From contig NZ_CAMLSE010000001.1 in assembly GCF_946482605.1 (NCBI RefSeq), positions 62,001 to 126,000 on the forward strand: a stretch of 64,000 nucleotides of DNA, read 5' to 3'. Source of the stretch: an uncultured Dyadobacter sp. GTDB taxonomy: Bacteria > Bacteroidota > Bacteroidia > Cytophagales > Spirosomataceae. Position 1 is the stretch's first letter, and every line of letters starts with the position of its first letter. Of this stretch, positions 48,985 through 58,619 are shown piece by piece. The notes below the pieces were generated by a model, which was given only the letters and a program-made list of their open reading frames with translations, was not told the origin of the DNA and did not search any database. Made by a program: the position numbers and the translations under genes.

Positions 48985-51060
48985 ATGCGGTCCGAGCTTA
49001 TATTCCAAACCCCTTCCTGGTTCATTATTTTCTGCCTGCTCGCAGGGACTGCATACGCCTTTTTGCTTTACCGGCCCGAGGCACCCTGGGGAAAGAAACT
49101 GAATTATCTGCTGGCCGCTATCCGCGGAATAACCGTTGCCGTTATTTGCTTTTTGCTGCTCAACCCGCTAGTGCGCAGGACCGAAACGTCGGTCGATAAG
49201 GCCAAGGTCGTTTTTGCGATCGATAATTCGGAATCGGTGGGTAAATACGGGCAGGGTTTAATGGGCTCGGTTAAAACGGCGGTTGCAGACCTCACCGCAT
49301 CGGGTTTTGAAGTGAGCATTGAGACTTTGGGGGATGCCAAAAGCGTCAATCCGGACTCTATCCGTTTTGACGGGAATAAAACCGATCTTAGCGGAATGCT
49401 TCAAAACGTGAGCAGCAACTACGAGGGACGCAACCTCACCGACGTTATCCTGTTATCCGACGGGATCGTCAATCAGGGCATTTCGCCGGCCTATAATCGA
49501 TATCCTTACAAAGTAAACACACTTGCAGTCGGCGATTCGGTTCCCGATCTCGATATCCGCGTCAAAGATGTGGTCAATAACCGCATTGCCTACCTGGGGA
49601 ATGAATTTCCGGTCAGAGCAGAAATCGTCGCCAACGGACTTGCCGGAAAGACCACTACCGTAAGCCTGAAACAGAACGGACGTGTGATACAAAGTCAGCA
49701 GGTGGTGATCGACCGCCCTGATTTTTTCAAGGCTTTTGATTTCAAAACATCGTCCGCGCAGAAAGGAGTGCAGCATTACACCATCGAGCTGGGTGCGATT
49801 TCCGGGGAAACTTCGGGAAGAAATAATCGTAAGGATGTGTATATCGACATCATCGACGGCCGGCAAAAGATATTACTGATGGCCCTGGCGCCACATCCGG
49901 ACATCAAGAGTATCCGGAGTATGATCGAGGCCAACGACAACTATGAACTCGACATCAATATCCTGTCGATCAATAACACACCGCCCGTCTCAACCAAGCC
50001 TTATGATTTGGTTATTTTGCACCAGGTGCCTAATGTGCTGGGTTTGGGCAATGCGCAGGTCAGGAAATTGATCGAGGCAAAGCTTCCGCTATTCTTTATT
50101 CTGGGAAATCAGTCGGCGGTGCCGCTGGCAAGTTCGCTGAACAAATCGCTGTTTATCAATGCGGCCGCTAATAATCAGACAGACAAGGTAACTGCCCGCT
50201 TTAACTCTTCATTTCAGCAGCTGAACTTTGATGCTGAGAGTTTGAAACTGTTGGAACGACTTCCTCCATTATCGGTTCCATTCGGCGAATACAACCTTTC
50301 ATCCGGAACAGAGACGATTTTGTACCAGAAAGTGGGGACGCTGAATACGACCAAGCCTTTACTCGTTCTTAACACGAGCGGCGAGCAAAAGATAGCGGTG
50401 CTGGCAGGCGAGGGGTTGTGGCAGTGGCGGCAGGAGGAATTTGCGCAAACCAGCAAGCAGGAAGTGGTCGATAACCTGTTCCAGAAATTGGTGCAGGTGC
50501 TGTCGGTGAAAGAGGACCGGCGGAAGTTCAGGGTTTACCCCGTCAGAAACGAGTTTGATGCGGGAGAGCCGGTGATTTTTCAGACGGAGATCTATAATGA
50601 CATTTATGAGCCGATTTTCGGGCAGGAGGTGAAGCTGGACCTGGTCGACGAAAAAGGCAAAACCAGACAGTTTACCTATACCCATTCCCAGGAATCGCCC
50701 CGGTTCAATGTAAGCGGACTCACTGACGGCGTCTACCGTTTAGCGGCTACGACGACATTGAAAGGACGCCAGGAGAAAGCAACGGGCCAATTTGTGATCC
50801 GTAATGCCGATCTTGAACTGAACAATACCACTGCCGATTTTGGCATGTTGCGCGATCTGGCGCATCGATCCGGAGGGACGTTTATTACACCATCATCGCT
50901 CAATAATTTTATTCAAAAACTTAAAAGTGACCGCCCTGCAGACCGGTTGGACAGTGCCGAGGAGATGGTAGAGCTGATCTACCTGAAATGGCTGTTTTTC
51001 TTGCTTGTTTTATTGCTGGGAGCCGAATGGGGACTAAGAAAATACCACGGTGGTTACTAG
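48985..51060 (+). CDS. VWA-like membrane protein
   Basis: This protein of about 691 residues has two N-terminal membrane helices (WFIIFCLLAGTAYAFLLY, LLAAIRGITVAVICFLLLNPLV), a von Willebrand A-like domain with a MIDAS-type D-x-S-x-S (AIDNSESVG) and LLSDGIVNQG, beta domains, and a C-terminal helix (LKWLFFLLVLLLGAEWGLRKY). The layout matches the Bacteroidota family annotated as VWA domain-containing or BatA-like membrane proteins, although residues about 290-470 look like a class I glutamine amidotransferase-like fold instead. I start at the ATG at 48985. The role is unknown, possibly cell envelope. Confidence 0.72.
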   Translation: MRSELIFQTPSWFIIFCLLAGTAYAFLLYRPEAPWGKKLNYLLAAIRGITVAVICFLLLNPLVRRTETSVDKAKVVFAIDNSESVGKYGQGLMGSVKTAVADLTASGFEVSIETLGDAKSVNPDSIRFDGNKTDLSGMLQNVSSNYEGRNLTDVILLSDGIVNQGISPAYNRYPYKVNTLAVGDSVPDLDIRVKDVVNNRIAYLGNEFPVRAEIVANGLAGKTTTVSLKQNGRVIQSQQVVIDRPDFFKAFDFKTSSAQKGVQHYTIELGAISGETSGRNNRKDVYIDIIDGRQKILLMALAPHPDIKSIRSMIEANDNYELDINILSINNTPPVSTKPYDLVILHQVPNVLGLGNAQVRKLIEAKLPLFFILGNQSAVPLASSLNKSLFINAAANNQTDKVTARFNSSFQQLNFDAESLKLLERLPPLSVPFGEYNLSSGTETILYQKVGTLNTTKPLLVLNTSGEQKIAVLAGEGLWQWRQEEFAQTSKQEVVDNLFQKLVQVLSVKEDRRKFRVYPVRNEFDAGEPVIFQTEIYNDIYEPIFGQEVKLDLVDEKGKTRQFTYTHSQESPRFNVSGLTDGVYRLAATTTLKGRQEKATGQFVIRNADLELNNTTADFGMLRDLAHRSGGTFITPSSLNNFIQKLKSDRPADRLDSAEEMVELIYLKWLFFLLVLLLGAEWGLRKYHGGY

Positions 51061-51082
51061 TATCAGGCCTTCGGGCAAACGA

Positions 51083-52003
51083 ATGCGTTTCTTTTTTTTA
51101 CTGCTTTGCTTCTTACTCCCGGCCGTCTCATCCACGCTTAGCGCGCAGGACACGCCACCGTTGCGCGATACGCTTACGCATGATTCCATTCCGCAGGCGA
51201 GGCCGAATTATGCTTTGTTACGCGGCATTTTTGCGGCACAGTCGGGGTTATACCTGGGCACTTTGTATGGTTTGAGTAAATCGTGGTATAAAAACAGCCT
51301 CACCCGCTTTACCGTCCAGGACGATACCCACGAGTGGTTACAAATGGACAAAATGGGGCACCTTTACACATCCTACCAGATAGCCCGGCATACGGCAGCG
51401 CTTTACAAAATGACAGGTATTTCAAAACGTCAGATGCTGGTGTACGGGGCGATTTCCGGGGTTATTTTTCAAACGCCGATAGAGATCCTGGACGGATTCT
51501 CCCCCGACTATGGCTTTTCGCCCGGTGATATGGTGGCCAATGCAATGGGTTCGGCACTTTACCTGGGACAAATCGCGTTATGGGACGAGGTACGGATACA
51601 GCCGAAATTCTCTTTCCACTATACGCCGCTTTCCAAAGTAAGGCCGGAGCTGCTGGGTAGCAACCGCTATGAAAGCTGGCTGAAAGATTACAACGGTCAA
51701 ACCTACTGGTTTTCAGCGAGCCCCAGATCATTTTTTAAAGGCTCGAAATGGCCTGCATGGTTAAGTCTTTCCGTAGGCTACGGGATCCAGGACATGGTGT
51801 CGGCTGAGAAAGTTACAAGCATTGAAAGAGGGTACAGGCCTTATCGTCAGTATTATCTGTCGGTGGACATTGATCTGACGAAGATCAAGACGAAGAACAA
51901 ATTTGTCAGGACGCTAGGCTTTTTGGCCAACTCACTTAAAATACCGGCACCCGCATTGCAGTTCAGCAGGAAAGGCGTCGATTTTAAGCCTTTTTATTTT
52001 TAA
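51083..52003 (+). CDS. DUF2279 family protein
   Basis: This 306-residue protein has a signal peptide (1-21, ending TLSAQ) and matches the DUF2279/YfiM-like group: DKMGHLYTSYQIARHTAALYK, then IFQTPIEILDGFSPDYGFSPGDMVANAMGSALYLGQ, where conserved D-x-x-G-H and ED/GD motifs recall an outer membrane or lipid-related fold. The second half has beta-barrel-like strands (SVGYGIQDMV, RQYYLSVDIDLTKI). I take the ATG at 51083 rather than the GTG at 51050, which would overlap the previous gene. Function unknown. Confidence 0.75.
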   Translation: MRFFFLLLCFLLPAVSSTLSAQDTPPLRDTLTHDSIPQARPNYALLRGIFAAQSGLYLGTLYGLSKSWYKNSLTRFTVQDDTHEWLQMDKMGHLYTSYQIARHTAALYKMTGISKRQMLVYGAISGVIFQTPIEILDGFSPDYGFSPGDMVANAMGSALYLGQIALWDEVRIQPKFSFHYTPLSKVRPELLGSNRYESWLKDYNGQTYWFSASPRSFFKGSKWPAWLSLSVGYGIQDMVSAEKVTSIERGYRPYRQYYLSVDIDLTKIKTKNKFVRTLGFLANSLKIPAPALQFSRKGVDFKPFYF

Positions 52004-52063
52004 AACAGATAGTAACCACCAGGCAGGGCCGGGTAAGTGGCTTTGCCGGATTTGAATCGGAAT

Positions 52064-53047
52064 ATGAACATTGGAGACAGAGTAAGATTGGTACACGGCC
52101 GGGAGGAAGGCATTATTTATGCGTTCCTTTCCGGCAATGTAGTTGAAATAGAGATCGAGGACGGATTTCGCATCCCGGTCCTGAAAAATGAAATCGTGAC
52201 GATTTCTCCTGTGGAATCACAGCGGATGGTCAAGGCGGAAGAACCGAAAGCGGTGGCGGCCCGGGGGGATGTGATCGTACCGCGCAATGCGCCATTTGCG
52301 GAAAAGGGCATTTACCTGGCATTCATAGCAGTAAACGACCGCGCTTTGACCGTTCACGTCATCAACAATACCGACTGGATATTGCCATTTACAGCCGTGG
52401 CGACTTCCGAATCGGTGAGTACCGGACTGGCTGCTGGCGTGCTGCAACCGCGCACGGCGCAAAAGCTGACCGAAGTACTGATGAAGGATTTCGAATCATG
52501 GCCGGTGTTTGACGTTCATGCATTGTATTTCCGCGAAGGCAATCACCAGTTACCGGCAGCATTGAACAAGCGCATTCGTTGCCGTGCACAGTCGTTCTAC
52601 AAAAACAAAGGAAAAGTGCCGGTACTGGCGAAAGACGGCTTTGTGTATCAGCTGGATGAGGAAAGTCTGAAACGGGAAGCGCCGGGAATTTCGGAAGATG
52701 TTGCTGGTGAGATCAAAGCAAGTATGCTCGGACAGTCGGCTCCGGAGCAGAAGAGTCTTCCTAAACCGGATCAGGTGGTTGATCTGCACATTGAAAAGCT
52801 GGTCAACAACCATAAAAGCCTTTCGAACGATGCGATCCTGAAAAAGCAGCTGGACGTTTTCGAGAGTAATCTGGAATCGGCTATTGCCAATGGGATGGAC
52901 GAAATTACGTTTATACATGGCGCTGGCAGCGGCGCTCTGAAAAATGAGCTGCACCGCAGGCTGGGGAAGAACCAGCATGTGCAATTTTTTAAAGATGCAT
53001 TAAAAGAGAAATTCGGATACGGTGCAACCCTCGTCAAAATCAAGTAA
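52064..53047 (+). CDS. DUF2027 protein with C-terminal Smr domain
   Basis: This 327-residue protein is typical of the Bacteroidota: an N-terminal SH3-like part (IGDRVRLVHGREEGIIYAFLSGNVVEIEIEDGFRIPVLKNEIV), a central DUF2027 beta domain (GIYLAFIAVNDRALTVHVINNTDW) and a C-terminal Smr domain with VVDLHIEKLV and FIHGAGSGALKNEL. The Smr domain nicks DNA or RNA in MutS2-like proteins. I start at the ATG at 52064 (MNIGDRV); the GTG at 52037 is less likely. The next gene's start overlaps it by 26 nt. Confidence 0.85.
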   Translation: MNIGDRVRLVHGREEGIIYAFLSGNVVEIEIEDGFRIPVLKNEIVTISPVESQRMVKAEEPKAVAARGDVIVPRNAPFAEKGIYLAFIAVNDRALTVHVINNTDWILPFTAVATSESVSTGLAAGVLQPRTAQKLTEVLMKDFESWPVFDVHALYFREGNHQLPAALNKRIRCRAQSFYKNKGKVPVLAKDGFVYQLDEESLKREAPGISEDVAGEIKASMLGQSAPEQKSLPKPDQVVDLHIEKLVNNHKSLSNDAILKKQLDVFESNLESAIANGMDEITFIHGAGSGALKNELHRRLGKNQHVQFFKDALKEKFGYGATLVKIK

Positions 53048-54482
53048 TATTTATCTCAGGCCCGGTTATTTTCTGACCGTTCTGCTGGTGGCAGGAAGCT
53101 TATGGCAGTGCCGCCCTAAAAATACCTCCCCTAAGGCGCCCATGGAAGAATACAAATATTCGGAAAAGGAGATCCAGCAAGAAAAGCACTTGTCGGTGCT
53201 GAATGTACCTGTAGAAATTCCGGTATCGGAGATTGAGAATCAGATCAATGCTAAAATAAAGGGCCTGATCTACGAAGACAACAGCTACGAGGATGAAAAC
53301 AACGATAATCTGAAAGCAAAGGTTTGGAAGATAAGTCCTATCCGCGTTGTGGCGATCGATTCGTCGTTTCTGCTTGAAGTTCCATTGAAAATCTGGGTAA
53401 GTGCGGGCTATAAGATCAGCCCGCTGGGTGTGACGATGTCGGGATACAAGGACACCGAATTTTCGATCCGTATCCGGTTGATCTCCAAAATCGGCATTAC
53501 CCCGCAGTGGCAGTTGAAATCGGAAACCTATGTGGATAGCTACGACTGGATCAGCGACCCAAGCATTAAGGTGGCGGGGATCAATATTCCGATCAAGGCG
53601 ATGGTTAGCCGGTTGCTGAACAAGAACTTCGATAAGATCACGCAGGCCATAGACGAGCAGGTCGCGGTTAATCCGGAACTTAAAAAGAACGCGGAACTGG
53701 CCTGGAACGTGGCGAGGCAGCCGGTGATGCTGGCGAAGGAATATGATACCTGGCTGGTCATTGTCCCCACCGGTGTTGTTATGACGCCTCTGCTGGCAAA
53801 AAATAACATCCTTCGTGCCGTGATCGGCATCAAAGGGTATACGCAAACTATCACATCTGCCGTCAAACCGCAGATAGTAGCCACACAAAAACTGCCGGAT
53901 CTGCAACTTGTGGATAAGGTTCAGGAGGATTTCAAAATAGGATTAATCAGTGTGGTGTCCTACGAAGAAGCGGCCAGGCTTGCGACCGCTAAATTTGCAG
54001 GAGAAAAATTCTCTTTCCTCAATGGAAAATACAGCGTCGAGGTCGCATCTGTCGAGATGTATGGCCAGAACGACAGACTGGTTATTAAAGCGGGTTTGAA
54101 AGGAGGCATTAATGGTGATATCTACCTGAAAGGCACTCCTTACTATGATCCTGCGACGCAACAATTGTCACTGAAGGGGCTTGACTATGACCTGGATACG
54201 AAAAATTCGATCATCAGAACGGCCGGATGGCTCTTGCAAGGGCAGTTCAGCCGGATGATGGAAAAGCGAATGGTTTTTCCGGTTGGAGAACAGATTTCGG
54301 AAGCCAAAAAGACCGTGCAGAAAGCATTATCTAATTATAAAGTCACCGAGGGTGTCGTTGTAAAAGGAATACTTTCCGATATTGTGCCTGATAAGGTTTA
54401 TCTTACTCCGAAACATCTTTATTCTGTTGTATTTGCAACTGGAAAAGTGAATTTGAAAGTCGGTGGACTCAAAGGAATCTGA
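53022..54482 (+). CDS. DUF4403 family lipoprotein
   Basis: This 486-residue protein has a lipoprotein-like N-terminus (GYFLTVLLVAGSLWQC) and a long beta-rich body of the DUF4403 family (LNVPVEIPVSEIENQINAKIKGLIYED, later GDIYLKGTPYYDPATQQLSLKGLDYDLDTKNSI). Two related halves suggest a lipid-binding BPI-like fold. It may carry lipids in the periplasm, but this is only suggested by fold. The GTG at 53022 overlaps the preceding DUF2027 gene by 26 nt, suggesting joint translation. Confidence 0.8.
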   Translation: MQPSSKSSNIYLRPGYFLTVLLVAGSLWQCRPKNTSPKAPMEEYKYSEKEIQQEKHLSVLNVPVEIPVSEIENQINAKIKGLIYEDNSYEDENNDNLKAKVWKISPIRVVAIDSSFLLEVPLKIWVSAGYKISPLGVTMSGYKDTEFSIRIRLISKIGITPQWQLKSETYVDSYDWISDPSIKVAGINIPIKAMVSRLLNKNFDKITQAIDEQVAVNPELKKNAELAWNVARQPVMLAKEYDTWLVIVPTGVVMTPLLAKNNILRAVIGIKGYTQTITSAVKPQIVATQKLPDLQLVDKVQEDFKIGLISVVSYEEAARLATAKFAGEKFSFLNGKYSVEVASVEMYGQNDRLVIKAGLKGGINGDIYLKGTPYYDPATQQLSLKGLDYDLDTKNSIIRTAGWLLQGQFSRMMEKRMVFPVGEQISEAKKTVQKALSNYKVTEGVVVKGILSDIVPDKVYLTPKHLYSVVFATGKVNLKVGGLKGI

Positions 54483-54569
54483 TATAAAATTTGTACAATA
54501 ATCAGCGGAAGTGCCATAATTTTTTACTTTTTATGGTATATTGACTGCTGATCGAAAGAAAGTATTTCT

Positions 54570-54577
54570 TAGCTTTG
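54570..54577 (+). promoter_or_regulatory. -7 box of the RNase P RNA gene
   Basis: TAGCTTTG fits the TAnnTTTG box. A transcription start about 7 nt on, near 54584, agrees with the start of the RNA. The -33 element is not clear. Confidence 0.45.
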
Positions 54578-54591
54578 TGGTCAGAGGAAAG

Positions 54592-54995
54592 GTCTAAGCT
54601 GTCCTGCCGCTGCGGTTTTTTAACCGGGGAGGAAAGTCCGGGCAGCATAGAGTGCCGTACTTCCTAACGGGAAGGCAGCGGATTGGCGACGGTCCGTTGA
54701 CAGCAAGTGCCACAGAGAAGATACCGCCCTGGCATATTTTTTGTATGCCACGGTAAGGGTGAAAAGGTGGAGTAAGAGCCCACCGGTTTCCTGGCGACAG
54801 GGAATGCATGGTAAACCTTACGGGCTGAAAGATCAAATAGGTGTTGGTTAATGGGGCTGCTCGTCCCTGCTCTTCGGGGCGCCGGCACGGGTAGATCGTT
54901 AGAGGTTCCGGGTGACCGGAATCCTGGATAAATGGCAGGAGCGGATATCGGGGCAACCTGATTGAAGTTACAGAATCCGGCTTACAGGCTTGGCT
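54592..54995 (+). ncRNA. rnpB: RNase P RNA
   Basis: This RNA is the catalytic part of RNase P, which trims the 5' ends of tRNA precursors. The universal GAGGAAAGTCCGGGC motif (CR I) appears near 54628-54642, and ACAGAGAAGATACCGCC (CR II/III region) at about 54713-54729; a GGTAAGGGTGAAAAGG-like segment follows. The ends pair as P1, CTAAGC (54594-54599) with GCTTGG (54988-54993). A run of Ts from 54995 ends the transcript. Class A bacterial type; the exact ends are estimated to within a few bases. It sits between the DUF4403 and OmpA-family genes. Confidence 0.92.
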
Positions 54996-55061
54996 TTTTT
55001 TCTGATTTTTGAATTTATGTATAATGCTATATTGAATTGAATCACATAACGCGTGTTTCCC

Positions 55062-56570
55062 ATGAAGAAAAAGAATCTTTACGTTGCTTTACTTTGTTCT
55101 ACCCTCCTGAGTTACAATACGCACGCCCAAAATCGTACGTATGAAGGACCTAATAAGATGAATACTTGGTCGATCACAGGCTACGGAGGTATTACAAAAT
55201 TCTTCGGAGATTTGACCCAGTACAATGGCTTCAAACGTGGAGACCGGGAGGATTTAACAGGTGGATGGGGGCTTTCAGTTAACAAGCAGCTTTCGCCGAT
55301 TTTTGGCATTCAGTTAACCGGTGTTAACGGTCGTCTGCAAGGTGCCAAAGACAATCACTACAGCTCCTTGTCGGGAGAAACTTACAGCGCTACTTTTAAC
55401 AGCCCGTCTTTCGTTCAGCTAACCTTGGACGGAACTATGAATGTGAGCCGTTTGCTGCTAGGTTACAACAAGCTGCGCCGCTGGAAAGTGGATGCACACC
55501 TTGGAGGTGGTATTATCTACTACCACACTGACATCGACTGGTCGAATGTGCGTACCAATGAAGTTGGAAGCTTTTCAACTAACACTGACGCCAGTTCCAA
55601 AACTGCCGGTAAATGGGAGCGCAACGGATCCACTTACACACGCGAATGGGTAGTTCCAACCGGTCTGACAGTACATTATGAACTATCGCCCCGCTTCGAC
55701 CTTGGCATCGACTATACGCACAACTTTGTAAATACAGAGAAGATTGATGCGACTGTCGGTGATCTGAGCGACTACAAGAGCCAGCAAGGTATCTGGACGT
55801 TTGCGAAAGGTGATTCCAGAAATGATGCCTACGGAATGGTTTCTCTCGCATTGACCTACAAACTGGGCAAAAACGCAGTGAGAGCAAAAGATGGCAAATA
55901 CGATGCAGCGGCTGGTCGTTATCACTTGCGCTGGGCTAATCCTAAGCAGCTGATCCCGGTTCCTTACAACCCGACAATGAACGATGCGGACTCTATCGCA
56001 AAAGCTAATATGCCTAAGCCGGTTGACCCACGTCTTTATACTGACTCTGATGGAGACGGCGTAGCCGACCTGTTCGATAAAGAAGCAAACACGCCTGCTG
56101 GTAGCGTAGTTTCCGGTGGTGGTGTAGCAATGGATCTCGATAAGATCATCCGCGATGCGATCAAGAATAACCTGCCGAAAGACGAATGCGAGGCGCTGTT
56201 CAGCAACGTTGAGTTCGATACTGACAAGGCAATTATTCGCAATGCTTCGAAAGAAACGCTTAGCAAAGTAGTTGAACTGCTCAACATGCGTACCAACTGC
56301 CGGATCGTTCTGGTTGGTCATACGGATGCCCGTGCTTCCGACTCGTACAACGTAGCTCTGTCACGCCGCCGTGTGGATGCAGCGAAACGATTCCTGGTTC
56401 GTGCCGGATTGACAGATCCTAGCCGCATTATCGCAGAGTATTACGGTGAATACCGCCCGATTGCTGAGAACACTACAGTCGAAGGTCTTCAGTCCAACCG
56501 TCGCGTTGAGATTAAGATTTTGCCAAATAACACAATCCGCTCTACTTACCCGGCTGGTTTCCGCCGCTAG
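55062..56570 (+). CDS. OmpA-family outer membrane protein
   Basis: This 502-residue protein has a signal peptide (1-22, YNTHAQ), an N-terminal beta-barrel-like domain with outer membrane strands (about 30-290), a calcium-binding thrombospondin type 3 repeat (TDSDGDGVADLFDKE) and a C-terminal OmpA peptidoglycan-binding domain (VEFDTDKAIIRNASKETL, VGHTDARASDSYNVALSRRRVDAAKRFL, SNRRVEIKI). The conserved Asp and Arg of the OmpA domain that hold diaminopimelate are present. It links the outer membrane to the cell wall. I use the ATG at 55062. A terminator follows. Confidence 0.93.
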   Translation: MKKKNLYVALLCSTLLSYNTHAQNRTYEGPNKMNTWSITGYGGITKFFGDLTQYNGFKRGDREDLTGGWGLSVNKQLSPIFGIQLTGVNGRLQGAKDNHYSSLSGETYSATFNSPSFVQLTLDGTMNVSRLLLGYNKLRRWKVDAHLGGGIIYYHTDIDWSNVRTNEVGSFSTNTDASSKTAGKWERNGSTYTREWVVPTGLTVHYELSPRFDLGIDYTHNFVNTEKIDATVGDLSDYKSQQGIWTFAKGDSRNDAYGMVSLALTYKLGKNAVRAKDGKYDAAAGRYHLRWANPKQLIPVPYNPTMNDADSIAKANMPKPVDPRLYTDSDGDGVADLFDKEANTPAGSVVSGGGVAMDLDKIIRDAIKNNLPKDECEALFSNVEFDTDKAIIRNASKETLSKVVELLNMRTNCRIVLVGHTDARASDSYNVALSRRRVDAAKRFLVRAGLTDPSRIIAEYYGEYRPIAENTTVEGLQSNRRVEIKILPNNTIRSTYPAGFRR

Positions 56571-56587
56571 TAACAGTGCTGATATAC

Positions 56588-56620
56588 GAAAAGGGAGACG
56601 AGAAATTGTCTCCCTTTTTT
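56588..56620 (+). terminator. Terminator after the OmpA-family gene
   Basis: AAAAGGGAGAC (56589-56599) pairs with GTCTCCCTTTT (56608-56618) and continues into six Ts. It is placed 18 bp after the stop. Confidence 0.9.
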
Positions 56621-56630
56621 ATTGGCTCCG

Positions 56631-56662
56631 TTTCAGAAAATGGGAAACTTTGCCTACATTTG
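56631..56662 (+). promoter_or_regulatory. Promoter of the rpsP-rimM-trmD operon
   Basis: TACATTTG at 56655-56662 matches the -7 consensus; TTTC at 56631-56634, 20 nt upstream, is a close -33 element. Transcription should start near 56669. Confidence 0.55.
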
Positions 56663-56710
56663 CACCCTGTTTAATTACGGGACGAGTTCCCAACCATAAC
56701 AAATTCAAAA

Positions 56711-57271
56711 ATGGCAGTTAAAATCAGGTTAGCGCGTCGCGGACGCAAAAAGAAAGCGATCTATGATATCGTAGTCGCAGATGCCAGAGCACCACGTGAT
56801 GGTCGCTTCATCGAAAAATTGGGTCTTTATAACCCAGGTACAAATCCTGCTTCCATCGTATTGGAATCAGATAAAGCAGTTGATTGGCTTCTGAAAGGAG
56901 CTCAGCCTACTGACACAGCCCGTTCAATTTTGCAACACGAAGGTGTTTTGCTTCGCAAGCACTTGCAGGTAGGTGTTTTGAAAGGTGCAATCACTCAGGA
57001 AGTGGCGGACGCACGTTTTGAAGACTGGAAAGGTTCGAAAACAGATCGTAAAGCGACAGCGGCAGATTCATTGGCCCAGCAGAAAGATGCTGATAAAAAG
57101 GCTAAGCTGGATGCTGAACGTAAGATCAGTGAAGCACGTGCTGAGGCAATCGCTAAGAAAAATACTCCTCCCGCGGAAGAAGAAGCAGCAGTTAGCGAAG
57201 AGGTTGTCGACGAGGCAGCGGACGCAACAGCTCCGGAAGCCGATGCTCCCGCAGAAGAGTCAGCAGAATAA
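56711..57271 (+). CDS. rpsP: 30S ribosomal protein S16, with long C-terminal tail
   Basis: The first 85 or so residues are ordinary S16 (MAVKIRLARRGRKKKAIYDI, GRFIEKLGLYNPGTNPASI, DTARSILQHEGVLLRKHL), an early assembly protein of the small ribosomal subunit. The protein is 186 residues long, about twice the E. coli length, because of a charged, alanine/glutamate-rich tail (about 115-186, ending ADAPAEESAE), common in this phylum and probably disordered. First gene of the rpsP-rimM-trmD group, as in many bacteria. Confidence 0.96.
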   Translation: MAVKIRLARRGRKKKAIYDIVVADARAPRDGRFIEKLGLYNPGTNPASIVLESDKAVDWLLKGAQPTDTARSILQHEGVLLRKHLQVGVLKGAITQEVADARFEDWKGSKTDRKATAADSLAQQKDADKKAKLDAERKISEARAEAIAKKNTPPAEEEAAVSEEVVDEAADATAPEADAPAEESAE

Positions 57272-57361
57272 TTTGATGTTACATACATGCTCTATGGGTC
57301 TGTCGGTGTTCCGCACAGACTCATATTGTTTTATATCCAACCTAATTTTTTAATCCGGCAA

Positions 57362-57922
57362 ATGACACAGGATAATTGTTATTTATTGGGCTATATCGTT
57401 CGGACTCACGGAACCGCCGGAAATGTGGTTGTATTTCTGGATGTGGATTACCCGGAAGAGTACGAAGATCTGGAATCAGTTTACGTAGAAGTAAAAGGGG
57501 AGCTGGTACCCTTCTTCATTGAAGACTTCAATTTGCAGAAACAGAATAATGCCATCGTCAGCTTTGAGGACATTGGCACCATTGAAAAGGCGCAGACCCT
57601 GGTGGGAAGTTCGCTTTACCTGGCACTGGATGAATTGGAGGAACTGGCCGATGATGAATTCTATTACCATGAAATCAAAGGTTTCCAGGTAGTGGACGAA
57701 ACAAGAGGGGAATTGGGCACAGTAAGGGAGGTATATTCACTGAATGGTCAGGACCTGATCGCCATGGATTACCGCGGTACCGAGGTGCTGATACCTACCG
57801 CTGCCGATATCGTGCTCCGTGCTGATAAGAGTAATAAATCGTTGCTCGTTAACCTTCCGGAGGGCTTGCTGGAGGTTTACCTGGATAGCTCATCAGAAAA
57901 TATCCCTGACGATGCGGATTGA
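57362..57922 (+). CDS. rimM: Ribosome maturation factor RimM
   Basis: This 186-residue protein helps assemble the 30S head and binds S19. The N-terminal barrel opens with [22 protein letters not shown], and the PRC-type C-terminal domain contains [18 protein letters not shown] and [14 protein letters not shown] use the ATG at 57362 ([10 protein letters not shown]); the frame is open upstream to 57287 without support. Its end overlaps the trmD start by 11 nt. The conserved order with rpsP and trmD supports the call. Confidence 0.93.
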   Translation: MTQDNCYLLGYIVRTHGTAGNVVVFLDVDYPEEYEDLESVYVEVKGELVPFFIEDFNLQKQNNAIVSFEDIGTIEKAQTLVGSSLYLALDELEELADDEFYYHEIKGFQVVDETRGELGTVREVYSLNGQDLIAMDYRGTEVLIPTAADIVLRADKSNKSLLVNLPEGLLEVYLDSSSENIPDDAD

Positions 57923-58586
57923 TATTTTGACTTGTGTTCCCAATCTGCTGGATAGCTTTTTCGCACATTCTATCCTCAAAAGGGCACAACAGGGAAATCA
58001 CGTGGAAGTCGTGGTTCATGACATCCGTGATTATTCAACGAACAAGCACCGCACGATCGACGACTATGCTTTCGGTGGCGGAGCCGGTATGGTATTACAG
58101 ATCGAACCGATCGCACGGTGTATACGCGCATTGCAAAGTGAACGAAATTATGATGAGGTAATCTATCTGACACCGGATGGGGAACTGATGAAACAGAGCA
58201 TGGTAAACCAATTGTCCCTGAAAGGAAATCTGATCATGCTTTGCGGCCATTACAAAGGCGTGGACCAGCGCGTTCGCGATATGTTCGTCACAAAAGAGGT
58301 GAGCATAGGAGACTATGTGCTCTCGGGGGGAGAACTTGCGGCAGCGGTGCTTGCAGACGCTATTATAAGGCTTATCCCAGGTGTGTTGAACGATGAAACT
58401 TCCGCATTGACCGATTCATTTCAGGATAATCTCCTCGCGCCGCCGGTGTATTCGCGTCCGGCCGATTTTGAAGGCCACCAGGTTCCCGAAATACTCATGT
58501 CAGGGCATGAAGCGAAGATCGAGGAATGGCGTTACGAGCAATCGCTCCAAAGAACTAAAGAAAGAAGGCCGGACCTCCTAAACTGA
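57912..58586 (+). CDS. trmD: tRNA (guanine-N1)-methyltransferase
   Basis: This 224-residue SPOUT-class enzyme methylates G37 at N1 in tRNAs reading CNN codons, preventing frameshifts. Key segments are [46 protein letters not shown] and the knot region [37 protein letters not shown] choose the ATG at 57912, 11 nt inside the end of rimM; an extended upstream start is not supported. A hairpin overlaps its stop codon. Confidence 0.95.
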   Translation: MRIDILTCVPNLLDSFFAHSILKRAQQGNHVEVVVHDIRDYSTNKHRTIDDYAFGGGAGMVLQIEPIARCIRALQSERNYDEVIYLTPDGELMKQSMVNQLSLKGNLIMLCGHYKGVDQRVRDMFVTKEVSIGDYVLSGGELAAAVLADAIIRLIPGVLNDETSALTDSFQDNLLAPPVYSRPADFEGHQVPEILMSGHEAKIEEWRYEQSLQRTKERRPDLLN

Positions 58587-58600
58587 GAGCGCCGGCCTTC
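58564..58600. terminator. Hairpin at the ends of trmD and the acetyltransferase gene
   Basis: GAAGGCCGG (58564-58572) pairs with CCGGCCTTC (58592-58600), spanning the trmD stop codon. It sits between convergent genes. The stem is strong but no long T-run follows on either strand, so termination efficiency is uncertain. Confidence 0.6.
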
Positions 58601-58619
58601 ATTACAGGGTTGGGGCCCC

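Noticed and set aside
54594..54956. Minus-strand frame of 120 codons
   Set aside because: It overlaps the RNase P RNA, whose conserved motifs and P1 helix are clear on the plus strand.
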